In this document: piece after piece, positions 52,862 to 61,422 of the stretch
Position numbering within the stretch: position 1 is the stretch's first letter
Layout of the letters: every line of letters begins with the position of its first letter
From: Chitinophaga silvisoli
GTDB taxonomy: Bacteria > Bacteroidota > Bacteroidia > Chitinophagales > Chitinophagaceae
DNA length: 64,000 bases
Assembly: GCF_003412465.1 (NCBI RefSeq)
Contig: NZ_QTJV01000009.1
Location: 62,001-126,000, forward strand
Direction of reading: 5' to 3'
Made by a program: the position numbers and the translations under genes
The notes under the pieces: model-generated
What the model saw: only the letters and a program-made list of their open reading frames with translations
Told to the model about the DNA's origin: nothing
The model's database searches: none

Positions 52862-52881
52862 CCTTAAAATAACCTTAAAAT
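52862..52881 (+). promoter_or_regulatory. Direct repeat typical of OmpR/PhoB-type regulator sites
   Basis: CCTTAAAAT occurs twice with an 11-bp period (52862-52870 and 52873-52881). An 11-bp direct repeat is the usual site geometry for OmpR/PhoB response regulators. It lies about 80-100 bp upstream of the thioredoxin/ApbE operon. Regulation is inference. Confidence 0.4.
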
Positions 52882-52962
52882 CAATCCTTTAACAAGCTTT
52901 TCACGACTAATATTTTTACTTCGTATTGTCATTTGATAAGGAAGCACAATGGCACCAATTTT

Positions 52963-53406
52963 ATGAAAGTACTGTTACTTGCATTGTCATGCCTATGGAC
53001 ATTTGCCTCACCAATCTGGGAAACAGATTATGAAAAAGCCAGGAAGGAAGCTGTAGAAAAGCACCATATGATTTTACTGAACTTTTCCGGTTCCGACTGG
53101 TGCGGGCCATGCATACGGCTCAAAAATGAAATTTTTGAAAATGATGCCTTTCTAACATTTGCCGATCAACAATTAGTATTACTAAATGCAGACTTCCCCC
53201 GGTCCAGGAAAAATCAGTTGAGCAAGGAACAGCAAAAAATGAACGATGCCCTCGCCGATAAATACAACCCGGAAGGACATTTTCCATATACACTGTTGCT
53301 GGATGAAAACGGGAAGGTTATTAAGACCTGGGAAGGTTTTCCCAATACAAGTCCTGCTGGTTTTGTAGACCAGCTTAAAACCAGCTGTAATGGAGCACGA
53401 AAATGA
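52963..53406 (+). CDS. Exported thioredoxin-like protein
   Basis: About 147 residues from the Met at 52963. This start gives a proper signal peptide (MKVLLLALSCLWTFASP), whereas the Met at 52933 would put ten polar residues before it. The thioredoxin fold is seen in YEKARKEAVEKHHMILLNFS, the active site SDWCGPCIRLKNEIF, and HFPYTLLLDENGKVIKTWEG with the cis-Pro. It probably works in the periplasm as a disulfide reductase or isomerase. It overlaps the ApbE gene by 17 bp and so heads a four-gene operon (thioredoxin, ApbE, DUF4266, DUF3570). Confidence 0.9.
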   Translation: MKVLLLALSCLWTFASPIWETDYEKARKEAVEKHHMILLNFSGSDWCGPCIRLKNEIFENDAFLTFADQQLVLLNADFPRSRKNQLSKEQQKMNDALADKYNPEGHFPYTLLLDENGKVIKTWEGFPNTSPAGFVDQLKTSCNGARK

Positions 53407-54346
53407 TCTTGTATGCTTATCCGAACAGGTATACCGGAGAGTACTGAAGCTGATGGGCAATCGTTTTGAGCTGACAGTAGTCTGCGAAAACGAAACAAAA
53501 GCAACAGCACATATCAATGCAGCAGTAGCAGAAATTCGTCGTATTGAACAATTACTGACCACCTTCAGTGATGACAGTCAGACCAGTTTAATCAACCACT
53601 ACGCCGGTATTCGCCCTGTAACAGTAGATAAAGAAGTCTGTGACCTGATCTTACGGGCCGAAAAAATTTCCCGTATCACACAGGGTGCTTTTGACCTCAG
53701 TTACGGATCGGTCGATAAAAGTCTCTGGAATTTCGACAAACAAATGACCAGTTTGCCCGATCCCGCTACTGCAAAGCAAATGGTACGCCTGATCAACTAC
53801 CGGAATATACGGGTAGACATTACTTCCCACCAGGTTATGTTGCTTGAAAAGGGAATGCGTATAGGCTTCGGCGGTATAGGCAAGGGATATGCTGCTGAAC
53901 AGGCGAAACTGCTCCTGCAAAAAAGAGGTGTCAGCAGCGGCATTGTAAATGCAGCCGGGGACCTTACTGCCTGGGGCATGCAGGCCGATGGCAAACCATG
54001 GACCGTAGGCATTGCAGATCCGGATAGTAAACACCATCCCTTCTCCTACCTCAATATCTCCAACCAGGCCATTGCCACCTCGGGGAATTATGAAAAGTAT
54101 GTAATCATCGATGGGAAAAAATACTCACATACAATTGATCCTAAAACAGGTCTGCCTGTAACAGGGATCAAAAGTGTTTCCATTATCAGCACCAACGCTG
54201 AACTGGCAGATGCAATGGCGACTCCTGTCATGATCATGGGTATCAAAGCCGGCCTGAATATGATCAACCAGATCAGGCAGATCGCCTGCATTATTATCGA
54301 CGATCAAAACAGATTATTTACTTCCGATAATATCCAATTACAATGA
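53390..54346 (+). CDS. apbE: ApbE-family FAD:protein FMN transferase
   Basis: A 318-residue protein. It follows the ApbE pattern: LMGNRFELTV, the RIEQLLTTFSDDSQTSLIN block, GAFDLSYGSV, GFGGIGKGYAAEQAKLLLQK, NAAGDLTAWG, ATSGNYEKY, YSHTIDPKTGLPV, and the end with SIISTNAELADAMATPVMIMG. ApbE moves FMN from FAD onto Thr/Ser of exported proteins. No signal peptide is visible at either Met (53390 or 53453), which is unusual for an enzyme that normally works outside the inner membrane. It overlaps both neighbours, so it is tightly coupled to the thioredoxin and the DUF4266 lipoprotein. Confidence 0.93.
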   Translation: MEHENDLVCLSEQVYRRVLKLMGNRFELTVVCENETKATAHINAAVAEIRRIEQLLTTFSDDSQTSLINHYAGIRPVTVDKEVCDLILRAEKISRITQGAFDLSYGSVDKSLWNFDKQMTSLPDPATAKQMVRLINYRNIRVDITSHQVMLLEKGMRIGFGGIGKGYAAEQAKLLLQKRGVSSGIVNAAGDLTAWGMQADGKPWTVGIADPDSKHHPFSYLNISNQAIATSGNYEKYVIIDGKKYSHTIDPKTGLPVTGIKSVSIISTNAELADAMATPVMIMGIKAGLNMINQIRQIACIIIDDQNRLFTSDNIQLQ

Positions 54347-54567
54347 CTAAACACACCCGTAAAATGCTACTGCTGGGCGGCATTACCCTCACCCTGCTGG
54401 CATCCTGTACCGTCGTAAAAGAATACCAGAAGAATCGCCTGAATGATGGAGAAATGACGCTGGGTAACCGAAAAGTTGAAAAGACTGAACTGAGTTTCGA
54501 ATCCTACCGGGAAGGTGCTTCCGGCGCTAATGGCGCTAAAAGTGGCGGAGGATGTGGTTGTAACTAA
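54343..54567 (+). CDS. DUF4266 small lipoprotein
   Basis: A 74-residue lipoprotein with a signal peptide ending LTLLASC (lipid Cys at about residue 22). The mature part has the family block LNDGEMTLGNRKVEKTELSF and a Gly/Cys tail with GGGCGCN. Within the tail, EGASGAN looks like a weak version of the flavinylation motif DxxSGAT, but the acceptor Thr is replaced by Asn. It overlaps apbE by 4 bp (ATGA) and is followed 18 bp later by the DUF3570 gene. DUF4266 and DUF3570 genes commonly stand together; the function is unknown. Confidence 0.88.
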   Translation: MTKHTRKMLLLGGITLTLLASCTVVKEYQKNRLNDGEMTLGNRKVEKTELSFESYREGASGANGAKSGGGCGCN

Positions 54568-54585
54568 AAACAAGCGACTGGCACT

Positions 54586-55785
54586 ATGAAAAAAATAAAC
54601 CTGGCTATCCTGGCAATGTTCGCAGGCATCCTGTATGCGAATGCACAGGCACCTGCCGATACCGGTACTTATAAAAACCGGAAATTACAATTGGAAGAAG
54701 TGAATATTGTCTCCAGCTACTACCACCAGGATGGTGATCATGCTGCAGTCACCGGTGGCATTGGCTCCCAGCGGCTCACTGACCTGTCCAACTCCATCCA
54801 GGTAACACTCTCCAAATATGATGTACATGACAGGAAGCATACCTGGAACCTCGAATTGGGCATTGATCATTACACGTCTGCTTCTTCTGACAATATCGAT
54901 CCTAAAACGATCTCTTCTGCATCCTCCGCTGATACCCGCTTCTACCCTTCCGTATCCTGGGAAATGGAAAATAAAAATGGAAGAACCCTGGGAGCAGGCG
55001 TATCATTCTCTCATGAATTTGACTACCAGTCCGTCGGTGCGAACCTGTTATTCGCACAAAAGACGCGTAATAAAATGGGGGAATTCTCGCTGAAATTACA
55101 AACCTACCAGGATAACCTGAAACTGGTTTATCCGATTGAATTAAGAACCAACAGCAATGGCGGATCCGGTGAAGGAGAAGACTATGCTACGGCAGGCAGG
55201 AAAACATATAGCGGCACTGTCTCGTGGTCCCAGATCGTCAATAGCCGGTTCCAGCTGATGCTGTTAATGGACGTGATCTACCAGTCTGGTTACCTGGGTT
55301 TACCCTTTCACAGGGTTTATTTCAATGACAACAGCGTGCATGTGGAGAAACTACCGGATAGCAGGCTGAAAATTCCCCTGGGGATCAGGGCAAATTATTT
55401 CCTGGGAGACAAGATAGTGCTGAGAGGATACTACCGCTATTACCATGATAACTGGCAGATAAACGCGCATACGGTGAGCCTGGAAACATCCGTGAAGCTC
55501 TCTCCTTTCTATTCACTCACTCCCTTTTACCGGTATAATCACCAGCAGGGTACCAAATACTTTGCCGCATACCAGGCGCATAGCAGTGCCGATGAATATT
55601 ATACCAGCAACTATGACTTATCTACTTTTGATAGTCACTTCTTTGGCGCAGGTATCCGCATTATCCCGCCACATGGAGTATTCGGTATGCAGCATTTTAA
55701 TATGCTGGAACTAAGATATGGACATTATAATCAGAGTAATGGCTTGCAGGCGAACAGTATTTCTTTAAACCTGAAGTTCAAATAA
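54586..55785 (+). CDS. DUF3570 outer-membrane beta-barrel-like protein
   Basis: A 399-residue protein with a signal peptide (residues 1-20, ending YANAQA). The mature part is made of alternating beta-strands (HTWNLELGIDHYTSAS, RTLGAGVSFSHEFDYQSV, MGEFSLKLQTYQDN, NYFLGDKIVLRGYYRYYHDNW) and ends in SISLNLKFK, as in outer-membrane barrels. The family block EVNIVSSYYHQDGDHAAVTGGIG is at the start. It is the last gene of the thioredoxin/ApbE/DUF4266 operon and may be the membrane platform of this system. A palindromic element follows at once. Confidence 0.88.
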   Translation: MKKINLAILAMFAGILYANAQAPADTGTYKNRKLQLEEVNIVSSYYHQDGDHAAVTGGIGSQRLTDLSNSIQVTLSKYDVHDRKHTWNLELGIDHYTSASSDNIDPKTISSASSADTRFYPSVSWEMENKNGRTLGAGVSFSHEFDYQSVGANLLFAQKTRNKMGEFSLKLQTYQDNLKLVYPIELRTNSNGGSGEGEDYATAGRKTYSGTVSWSQIVNSRFQLMLLMDVIYQSGYLGLPFHRVYFNDNSVHVEKLPDSRLKIPLGIRANYFLGDKIVLRGYYRYYHDNWQINAHTVSLETSVKLSPFYSLTPFYRYNHQQGTKYFAAYQAHSSADEYYTSNYDLSTFDSHFFGAGIRIIPPHGVFGMQHFNMLELRYGHYNQSNGLQANSISLNLKFK

Positions 55786-55794
55786 AGATAAAAT

Positions 55795-55910
55795 AAAAGA
55801 GCCTGTATCAAAAGTAATCTGCATATATTGAGCATTACATAAAAGAAATTCTCACTATCTGCTACTCCAATTAAACCCGGAAATTTTACTTTTGATACAA
55901 GCTCTTTTTT
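55795..55910. repeat. Palindromic element copy 4, reverse orientation, between convergent genes
   Basis: Arms of 23 bp (55795-55817 and 55886-55908) pair with one mismatch; the core is GTATCAAAAGTAA against TTACTTTTGATAC. The centre is the reverse complement of the other copies (on the minus strand TTCCGGGTTTAATTGG, then GAGAATTTC, TTTATGTAATGCTCAAT). It lies between the DUF3570 gene and the Nudix gene, which converge. T-runs and A-runs flank both ends. Confidence 0.85.
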
Positions 55911-55911
55911 A

Positions 55912-56490
55912 TTATATCAATGCATTCAGCTTCGCATATTGCAGGAGCATAATAGTTTTACCATCCCTGATCTCCCCCTCACTGATCATCTGCATTGCCT
56001 TATCCAATGTGATCTCCAGTACCTCGATGTCCTCCTGTTCATGAGCAATCCCTCCCCCTTCAGTTACTTTCATCTCTTTCGTATATTCCGCCACAAAGAA
56101 ATACAGGATTTCAGTCACAGATCCCGGAGACATGTATGCCTCAAAGATCTTACGAACAGCGGTGATCTTATACCCCGTTTCTTCCTCCGTTTCTCTCCTG
56201 ATGCAGTCTTCCGGGTTATCTTTATCCAGCAGGCCTGCACAGGTTTCGATCAGCATCCCGCTTTCATTGCCATTCAGGTAAGAAGGAAGTCTGAACTGTT
56301 TGGTGAGGATGACAGTTCCCTGTTCTTTGTTGTATAATAATATGGTGGCACCATTACCCCGGTCGTAGGCTTCCCGGGATTGTGTTTCCCATTGGCCATT
56401 ATTTTTGAGGTATTCGTAAGTCACTTTTCTTAAGGTGTACCAATTATCAGAGAGTACTTCTGTTTTGAGGATTTTTATATGGTGTGGCAT
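55912..56490 (-). CDS. Nudix hydrolase, GDP-mannose pyrophosphatase NudK-like
   Basis: A 192-residue protein. The Nudix box is GLLDKDNPEDCIRRETEEET plus GY (about residues 86-107), with the catalytic REtEEEtG core intact. The N-terminal part KTEVLSDNWYTLRKVTYEY, and YDRGNGATILLYNKEQGTVI match the NudK/ADP-ribose pyrophosphatase group, and EHEQEDIEVLEI-like residues near 150 complete it. It hydrolyses nucleoside diphosphate sugars in the cytosol. Its 3' end is 2 bp from palindromic element copy 4. Confidence 0.9.
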   Translation of the reverse strand: MPHHIKILKTEVLSDNWYTLRKVTYEYLKNNGQWETQSREAYDRGNGATILLYNKEQGTVILTKQFRLPSYLNGNESGMLIETCAGLLDKDNPEDCIRRETEEETGYKITAVRKIFEAYMSPGSVTEILYFFVAEYTKEMKVTEGGGIAHEQEDIEVLEITLDKAMQMISEGEIRDGKTIMLLQYAKLNALI

Positions 56491-56584
56491 GCTGCGAATG
56501 TAAAAAAGTCTATACTAAGAATTTGTTAATATCATGACTTGATTAAATTCGAAATTTACAAACAGATATGTTTATATTTGCCGG

Positions 56585-56896
56585 ATGAAATGGGCATCTT
56601 TCATATTTTGTTTCATTATCCTGACGCAGGCCTTCTGGCCATGTTCAGATACCTTGTTGCCCGAAACACACATTCATGCGCAACAGGCGCAAAGGGAAAG
56701 TAAAAAAGAAGCCGGTTCTGATCTATGTGGACCGCTTTGTACCTGCAGCTGTTGTGCCACCCCATCCATTGTTCAACTGGCAGCTAATATTGCAATCAGG
56801 CTGCAAATTTTATCTCCCCTTTATAGCGAATATACCCCCGCTGAATTTAGTGGAGTTGCAATGAGCATATGGCAACCTCCCCGATTGAATGCATAA
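56585..56896 (+). CDS. Small exported Cys-rich protein (DUF6660-like) of the metal efflux locus
   Basis: A 103-residue protein with a signal peptide (residues 1-16). The mature part contains a dense Cys cluster DLCGPLCTCSCCATP (five Cys in about 12 residues), which could bind a soft metal ion, and then a low-complexity end. Small proteins like this commonly precede CusA/CzcA genes in Bacteroidota. A TATATTTG box ends only 4 bp before the ATG. If it is the promoter, the mRNA would be almost leaderless. The 165 bp that follow hold a weak hairpin with a T-rich tail (56906-56935) that may reduce read-through to the RND gene. Confidence 0.7.
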   Translation: MKWASFIFCFIILTQAFWPCSDTLLPETHIHAQQAQRESKKEAGSDLCGPLCTCSCCATPSIVQLAANIAIRLQILSPLYSEYTPAEFSGVAMSIWQPPRLNA

Positions 56897-57061
56897 TTAC
56901 TACAGGCCCATGCCGGGCATTTTTCCTTTTTTTTTGATGCAATGGCTTTGACCGGAAGGTCAATACTTGTGTTGCTATATACCTATCCCTGCTGCCATAC
57001 AGGCCGGATGGGTGTATGCACATCTCTGCCTGCATGCATTTTACATTTCTATTAAAGCAAT

Positions 57062-60000
57062 ATGCTAAATAAAATTATCAGGTTTTCGATCGATCATAAA
57101 CTGATCATCGGACTCTTTATGCTTGGATTAATTATATGGGGAATTTACTCCCTGAAAAAACTGCCGATTGATGCTGTACCTGATATTACCAATAACCAGG
57201 TGCAGGTGATCACCTCCTCTCCTTCTCTTGCTGCCCAGGAAGTAGAGCGACTCATTACATTTCCTGTTGAGCAGGTGATGTCTACTATTCCGGAGCTGGA
57301 TGAGGTACGTTCTATTTCAAGGTTTGGCTTGTCGGTAGTGACGATTGTGTTTCATGACGACGTGGATATTTACTGGGCACGCCAGCAGGTCAATGAAAAA
57401 CTGGCGGAGGCGAAGAACAACATTCCCGGGAACCTGGGCAATCCTGAGATCTCACCTATTTCCACTGGTCTTGGAGAGATTTACCAATATGTGATCTCTG
57501 CTAAACCCGGTTATGAAAAGAAATATGGTGCGAGGGAATTGCGCAGTTTCCAGGACTGGATTGTACGACGGCAGCTCCTGGGCACACCCGGTATTGCTGA
57601 GGTGAACAGTTTCGGCGGTTTGCTCAGGCAATATGAAATAGGGTTGGATCCCGACAAACTGAGAAGCTATAACCTGAGCATTACTGATGTATTCAATGCA
57701 CTGGAGATGAACAACAGGAATGCAGGAGGTGCTTACATTGATAAAAAGCCCAATGCTTACTTTATACGGACGGAAGGACTGGTAGGCAGTATAGACGATA
57801 TCAATAAGATTGTAATTACAAACACAGCTGCCGGTTTACCGGTTTTGGTGCGGGATGTGGCGACTGTGCAGATAGGGAACTCCATCCGCTATGGTGCATT
57901 GACAAGAGCAACGGCTGATATGAACGGAGAGGCAGTAGGTGGTATCGTCATGATGCTGAAAGGTGCCAATGCGAACCAGGTGGTTAAAGAAGTAAAAGCC
58001 AGGATCGCAAGAATCTCGAAAACGCTGCCGGATGGAGTGATCATTGAACCCTTCCTGGATCGGAGCGCACTTGTGGACAGGGCCATTGGAACGGTTGCTA
58101 AAAACCTGGTGGAGGGTGCGCTGATAGTGATCTTTGTGCTGGTACTTTTTTTAGGCAACCTACGGGCGGGACTGGTCGTTGCCTCCGTGATTCCGCTGGC
58201 TATGTTATTTGCGATAGCCATGATGAATGTATTCGGCGTATCGGGCAACCTGATGAGTCTTGGAGCAATTGATTTCGGACTCATTGTGGATGGGGCCGTG
58301 ATTATCGTAGAGGCAACCATGCATCATTTGGGGATGCGGAATGCCGGGCGGCTCAGCCAGCAGGAGATGGATACAGAAGTATATGCATCCGCTGTTAAGA
58401 TTCGTTCTGCAGCCGCATTTGGGGAAATCATCATCCTGATTGTTTACCTGCCGGTGCTGGCGCTGGTTGGCATAGAAGGTAAAATGTTCCGGCCCATGGC
58501 GGAAACAGTTTCCTTTGCGATCCTGGGCGCGTTTATTCTTTCCCTCACCTATGTGCCCATGGTGTCGGCATTGCTGTTAAGCAAAAATACTGCCCTTAAA
58601 ACTACTTTCTCCGACAGGATGATGTTGGCTATTCATAAGGCATATGATCCGGTTATAAAGGCTGCAATTAAGAAAAAAACAGGGGTGGTTTGTATTGCCA
58701 TTGGCATGCTGGCTGTCAGCATCTTCGTTTTCACCCGCATGGGCGCGGAGTTCATTCCCTCCCTGGAGGAAGGGGATTTTGCAGTAGAGACGCGCTTATT
58801 GACGGGGAGTTCCCTGTCTCAGACCATTGACAAGGTCAACCAGGCATCTGCTATCCTGGTAAAACAATTCCCGGAAGTGAAAGAAGTGGTAGGCAAAATC
58901 GGGGCTGCGGAAATCCCTACCGATCCTATGCCCATGGAATCCTGTGACCTCACCATTGTCCTGAAGGATAAGGATCAATGGGTATCTGCAAAGAGTCGCG
59001 AAGAGCTGGCGGAGAAAATGAGCGAGGCACTAAAACTTGTACCCGGTGTAAGTTTTGGGTTTTCCCAACCTATCCAGTTGCGCTCCAACGAACTGATCTC
59101 AGGTGTAAGACAGGATGTGGGGATTAAGATCTTTGGCGATGACCTTGATGTGCTGACGGAATTATCGAAAAAGATCGGAAAGATTGCTGCCGGCGTGAGT
59201 GGTGCAAAAGACCTGTACCTGGAACAGGTGGAAGGCCTGCCACAGATTATCGTTAAGATCAACAGGGACAGAATTGCGCAGTATGGACTGAATATAGAGC
59301 GTGTAAACCAGGCGGTGACCGCAGCTTTCGCCGGGCAATCTGCTGGTCTCGTGTATGAAGGGGAACAGCGGTATGATATGGTGGTAAGGTATAACCAGCA
59401 AAACCGCCAGAGTATAACGGATGTAAAGAACATTTATGTAACAGCACCTTCGGGTATCCAGTTGCCGCTGGATCAGCTGGCAGAGATCACCTTCGAACCC
59501 GGGCCAAACCAGATCCAGCGGGAGGACACCAAGCGCAGGATCATTGTGGGCCTGAATGTGAGGGGAAGGGATATCCAGGGTGTGGTCAATGAAATACAAA
59601 CCAGGATCGACCAGCAGATAAAACTGCCTACGGGATATTATATTACTTATGGCGGACAGTTTGAAAATCTCCGGGAGGCCAGTTCACGTCTTTCGGTAGC
59701 GGTGCCGGTTGCACTGGCACTGATCCTGCTTTTATTGTATTTCACATTTGGATCTGTCAGGCAATCTCTGCTCATTTTTAGCGCTATTCCTATGGCGGCA
59801 ATAGGGGGCATCTTCGCATTGGTACTACGTGGCATGCCATTTAGTATTTCAGCAGGTGTTGGGTTTATTGCACTCTTTGGAGTGGCCGTGCTGAATGGGA
59901 TTGTATTGATCACTGAATTTAACCGCTTGAAGATGGAGAATAAATATTCGCTCAGCGAAGTAGTGCTGAAGGGGACCGCTATCCGCCTAAGGCCGGTATT

Positions 60001-61408
60001 GATGACAGCTACAGTGGCTTCCCTGGGTTTCCTGCCGATGGCTATTTCCACGGCAGCAGGTGCTGAAGTGCAGAAGCCACTGGCGACCGTAGTGATAGGA
60101 GGATTAGTCACCTCCACCATCCTGACTTTGATTGTACTGCCTGTCTTGTATATCATTTTTGAAAGCTGGAAAAAGAAAAAAGTGATGACCTTACCGCTTG
60201 TATTGGTTTTACTTTTGTCCCTTCCTGCTATGAGCCAGGATTCAAAACCGCTTCGTATGGAGGATGCTGTGGAACTGGCGCTCCGGAATAACCAGGGCAT
60301 CAGGTCATCATCATTGGAGGTAGACAGGCAACAGGCACTGAAAGGCACTGCTATTGATTTAGGTAAGACGAATGCTGACTTTCAATACGGGCAATTTAAC
60401 AGCAACAGCCGGGATAATAGTATTACTATCTCCCAGGGCATTCCTTACCCGGGTGTATTTAAAAACAGGAGCCTCTTAGCCGAAGCCAGGATTGAGGGAG
60501 CTAAACGGGGAGTTGCTGTAAGTAAGAATGAGCTGACCTACGCAGTGAGGAGTGCCTATACCCAACTCTCCTACTATTATGCACTACAGGAATTATATGA
60601 ACAACAGGATTCCATTTTCGGCAGATTTCAAAAAGCAAGTGCACTTCGTTATCAGACCGGGGAAACCACACTACTGGAATCTACCACTGCACAGACCCAA
60701 TATAACGAAGTACGTAACCAAATGGAAAAGAACCAGGCCGATATCCGCGCTTATACGGCGGAATTAAAACGGCTGTTGAATACAGACGATTCCATTACAC
60801 TGTCAAAACAGGATTTCAGGCAGGATCACCTGGAGCTTACAGACAGCTTATCACTGGCCAATCCATTGATTGCACAGCAGCAACAGCAGGTGGAAATAGC
60901 AGACAAAACAATCCGGCTGGAGCGTTCACTTTCAGCCCCTGATTTTTCCATTGGTTATTTTAACCAGTCGATCATTGGTAGCCAGACTATCAACGGACAG
61001 GATGTATATTTTGGTGGGGGCAAGCGTTTCCAGGGGGTACAGGCAGGCATTGCAATTCCTATATTTTATAAGCCTTATGCAGCAAAAATAAAAGCGGCCA
61101 GGATTGAAAAACAAGTAGCGGAAAGCCAGTTGGGCCTGTACAAGGCGAACCTGAAAGGCGCGCTTAGCCAGTCATACCAGGAGCTGTTGAAGAATGCCCG
61201 GAGTATTGATTATTATGAAAAAAGTGCCATCCCCAATGCGATGCTGATTTTAAAACAATCACAGCTGGCATTTCAGAATGGTGAAATTGGCTATATAGAG
61301 CTCATGCAAAGTCTTAAAACATCTTCGGACATCCGTTTGGGTTATCTGCAGGCAATTAACCAATATAATCAATCCGTTTACCGAATCAAATACCTGGCGG
61401 GTATCTAA
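57062..61408 (+). CDS. Heavy-metal RND efflux pump fused to a TolC-like channel
   Basis: A 1448-residue fusion. Residues 1-1035 are a CzcA/CusA-type RND permease (DVTNNQVQVITSSPSLAAQE-type start DAVPDITNNQVQV, the heavy-metal block LGAIDFGLIVDGAVIIVEA near residue 405, and GVAVLNGIVLITEFNRL near residue 945). After a Lys cluster (KKKK) a signal-like hydrophobic segment (MTLPLVLVLLLSLPAMSQ, about 1042-1058) leads to a TolC-like outer-membrane factor to the end (MEDAVELALRNNQGIR, two helical halves with YNEVRNQMEKNQADIRAYT and YIELMQSLKTSSDIRLGYL). Permease and channel are normally separate proteins. The membrane fusion protein follows 14 bp later, so the tripartite pump is complete. Substrate is likely Cu, Ag, Zn, Co or Cd; not decidable here. 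Confidence 0.93.
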   Translation: MLNKIIRFSIDHKLIIGLFMLGLIIWGIYSLKKLPIDAVPDITNNQVQVITSSPSLAAQEVERLITFPVEQVMSTIPELDEVRSISRFGLSVVTIVFHDDVDIYWARQQVNEKLAEAKNNIPGNLGNPEISPISTGLGEIYQYVISAKPGYEKKYGARELRSFQDWIVRRQLLGTPGIAEVNSFGGLLRQYEIGLDPDKLRSYNLSITDVFNALEMNNRNAGGAYIDKKPNAYFIRTEGLVGSIDDINKIVITNTAAGLPVLVRDVATVQIGNSIRYGALTRATADMNGEAVGGIVMMLKGANANQVVKEVKARIARISKTLPDGVIIEPFLDRSALVDRAIGTVAKNLVEGALIVIFVLVLFLGNLRAGLVVASVIPLAMLFAIAMMNVFGVSGNLMSLGAIDFGLIVDGAVIIVEATMHHLGMRNAGRLSQQEMDTEVYASAVKIRSAAAFGEIIILIVYLPVLALVGIEGKMFRPMAETVSFAILGAFILSLTYVPMVSALLLSKNTALKTTFSDRMMLAIHKAYDPVIKAAIKKKTGVVCIAIGMLAVSIFVFTRMGAEFIPSLEEGDFAVETRLLTGSSLSQTIDKVNQASAILVKQFPEVKEVVGKIGAAEIPTDPMPMESCDLTIVLKDKDQWVSAKSREELAEKMSEALKLVPGVSFGFSQPIQLRSNELISGVRQDVGIKIFGDDLDVLTELSKKIGKIAAGVSGAKDLYLEQVEGLPQIIVKINRDRIAQYGLNIERVNQAVTAAFAGQSAGLVYEGEQRYDMVVRYNQQNRQSITDVKNIYVTAPSGIQLPLDQLAEITFEPGPNQIQREDTKRRIIVGLNVRGRDIQGVVNEIQTRIDQQIKLPTGYYITYGGQFENLREASSRLSVAVPVALALILLLLYFTFGSVRQSLLIFSAIPMAAIGGIFALVLRGMPFSISAGVGFIALFGVAVLNGIVLITEFNRLKMENKYSLSEVVLKGTAIRLRPVLMTATVASLGFLPMAISTAAGAEVQKPLATVVIGGLVTSTILTLIVLPVLYIIFESWKKKKVMTLPLVLVLLLSLPAMSQDSKPLRMEDAVELALRNNQGIRSSSLEVDRQQALKGTAIDLGKTNADFQYGQFNSNSRDNSITISQGIPYPGVFKNRSLLAEARIEGAKRGVAVSKNELTYAVRSAYTQLSYYYALQELYEQQDSIFGRFQKASALRYQTGETTLLESTTAQTQYNEVRNQMEKNQADIRAYTAELKRLLNTDDSITLSKQDFRQDHLELTDSLSLANPLIAQQQQQVEIADKTIRLERSLSAPDFSIGYFNQSIIGSQTINGQDVYFGGGKRFQGVQAGIAIPIFYKPYAAKIKAARIEKQVAESQLGLYKANLKGALSQSYQELLKNARSIDYYEKSAIPNAMLILKQSQLAFQNGEIGYIELMQSLKTSSDIRLGYLQAINQYNQSVYRIKYLAGI

Positions 61409-61422
61409 CCAATATAAAAAGT

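Noticed and set aside
17740..55910. Palindromic elements as complete insertion sequences
   Set aside because: At about 108 bp they have no room for a transposase, no transposase gene occurs in the window, and no clear target-site duplications are seen at the borders.
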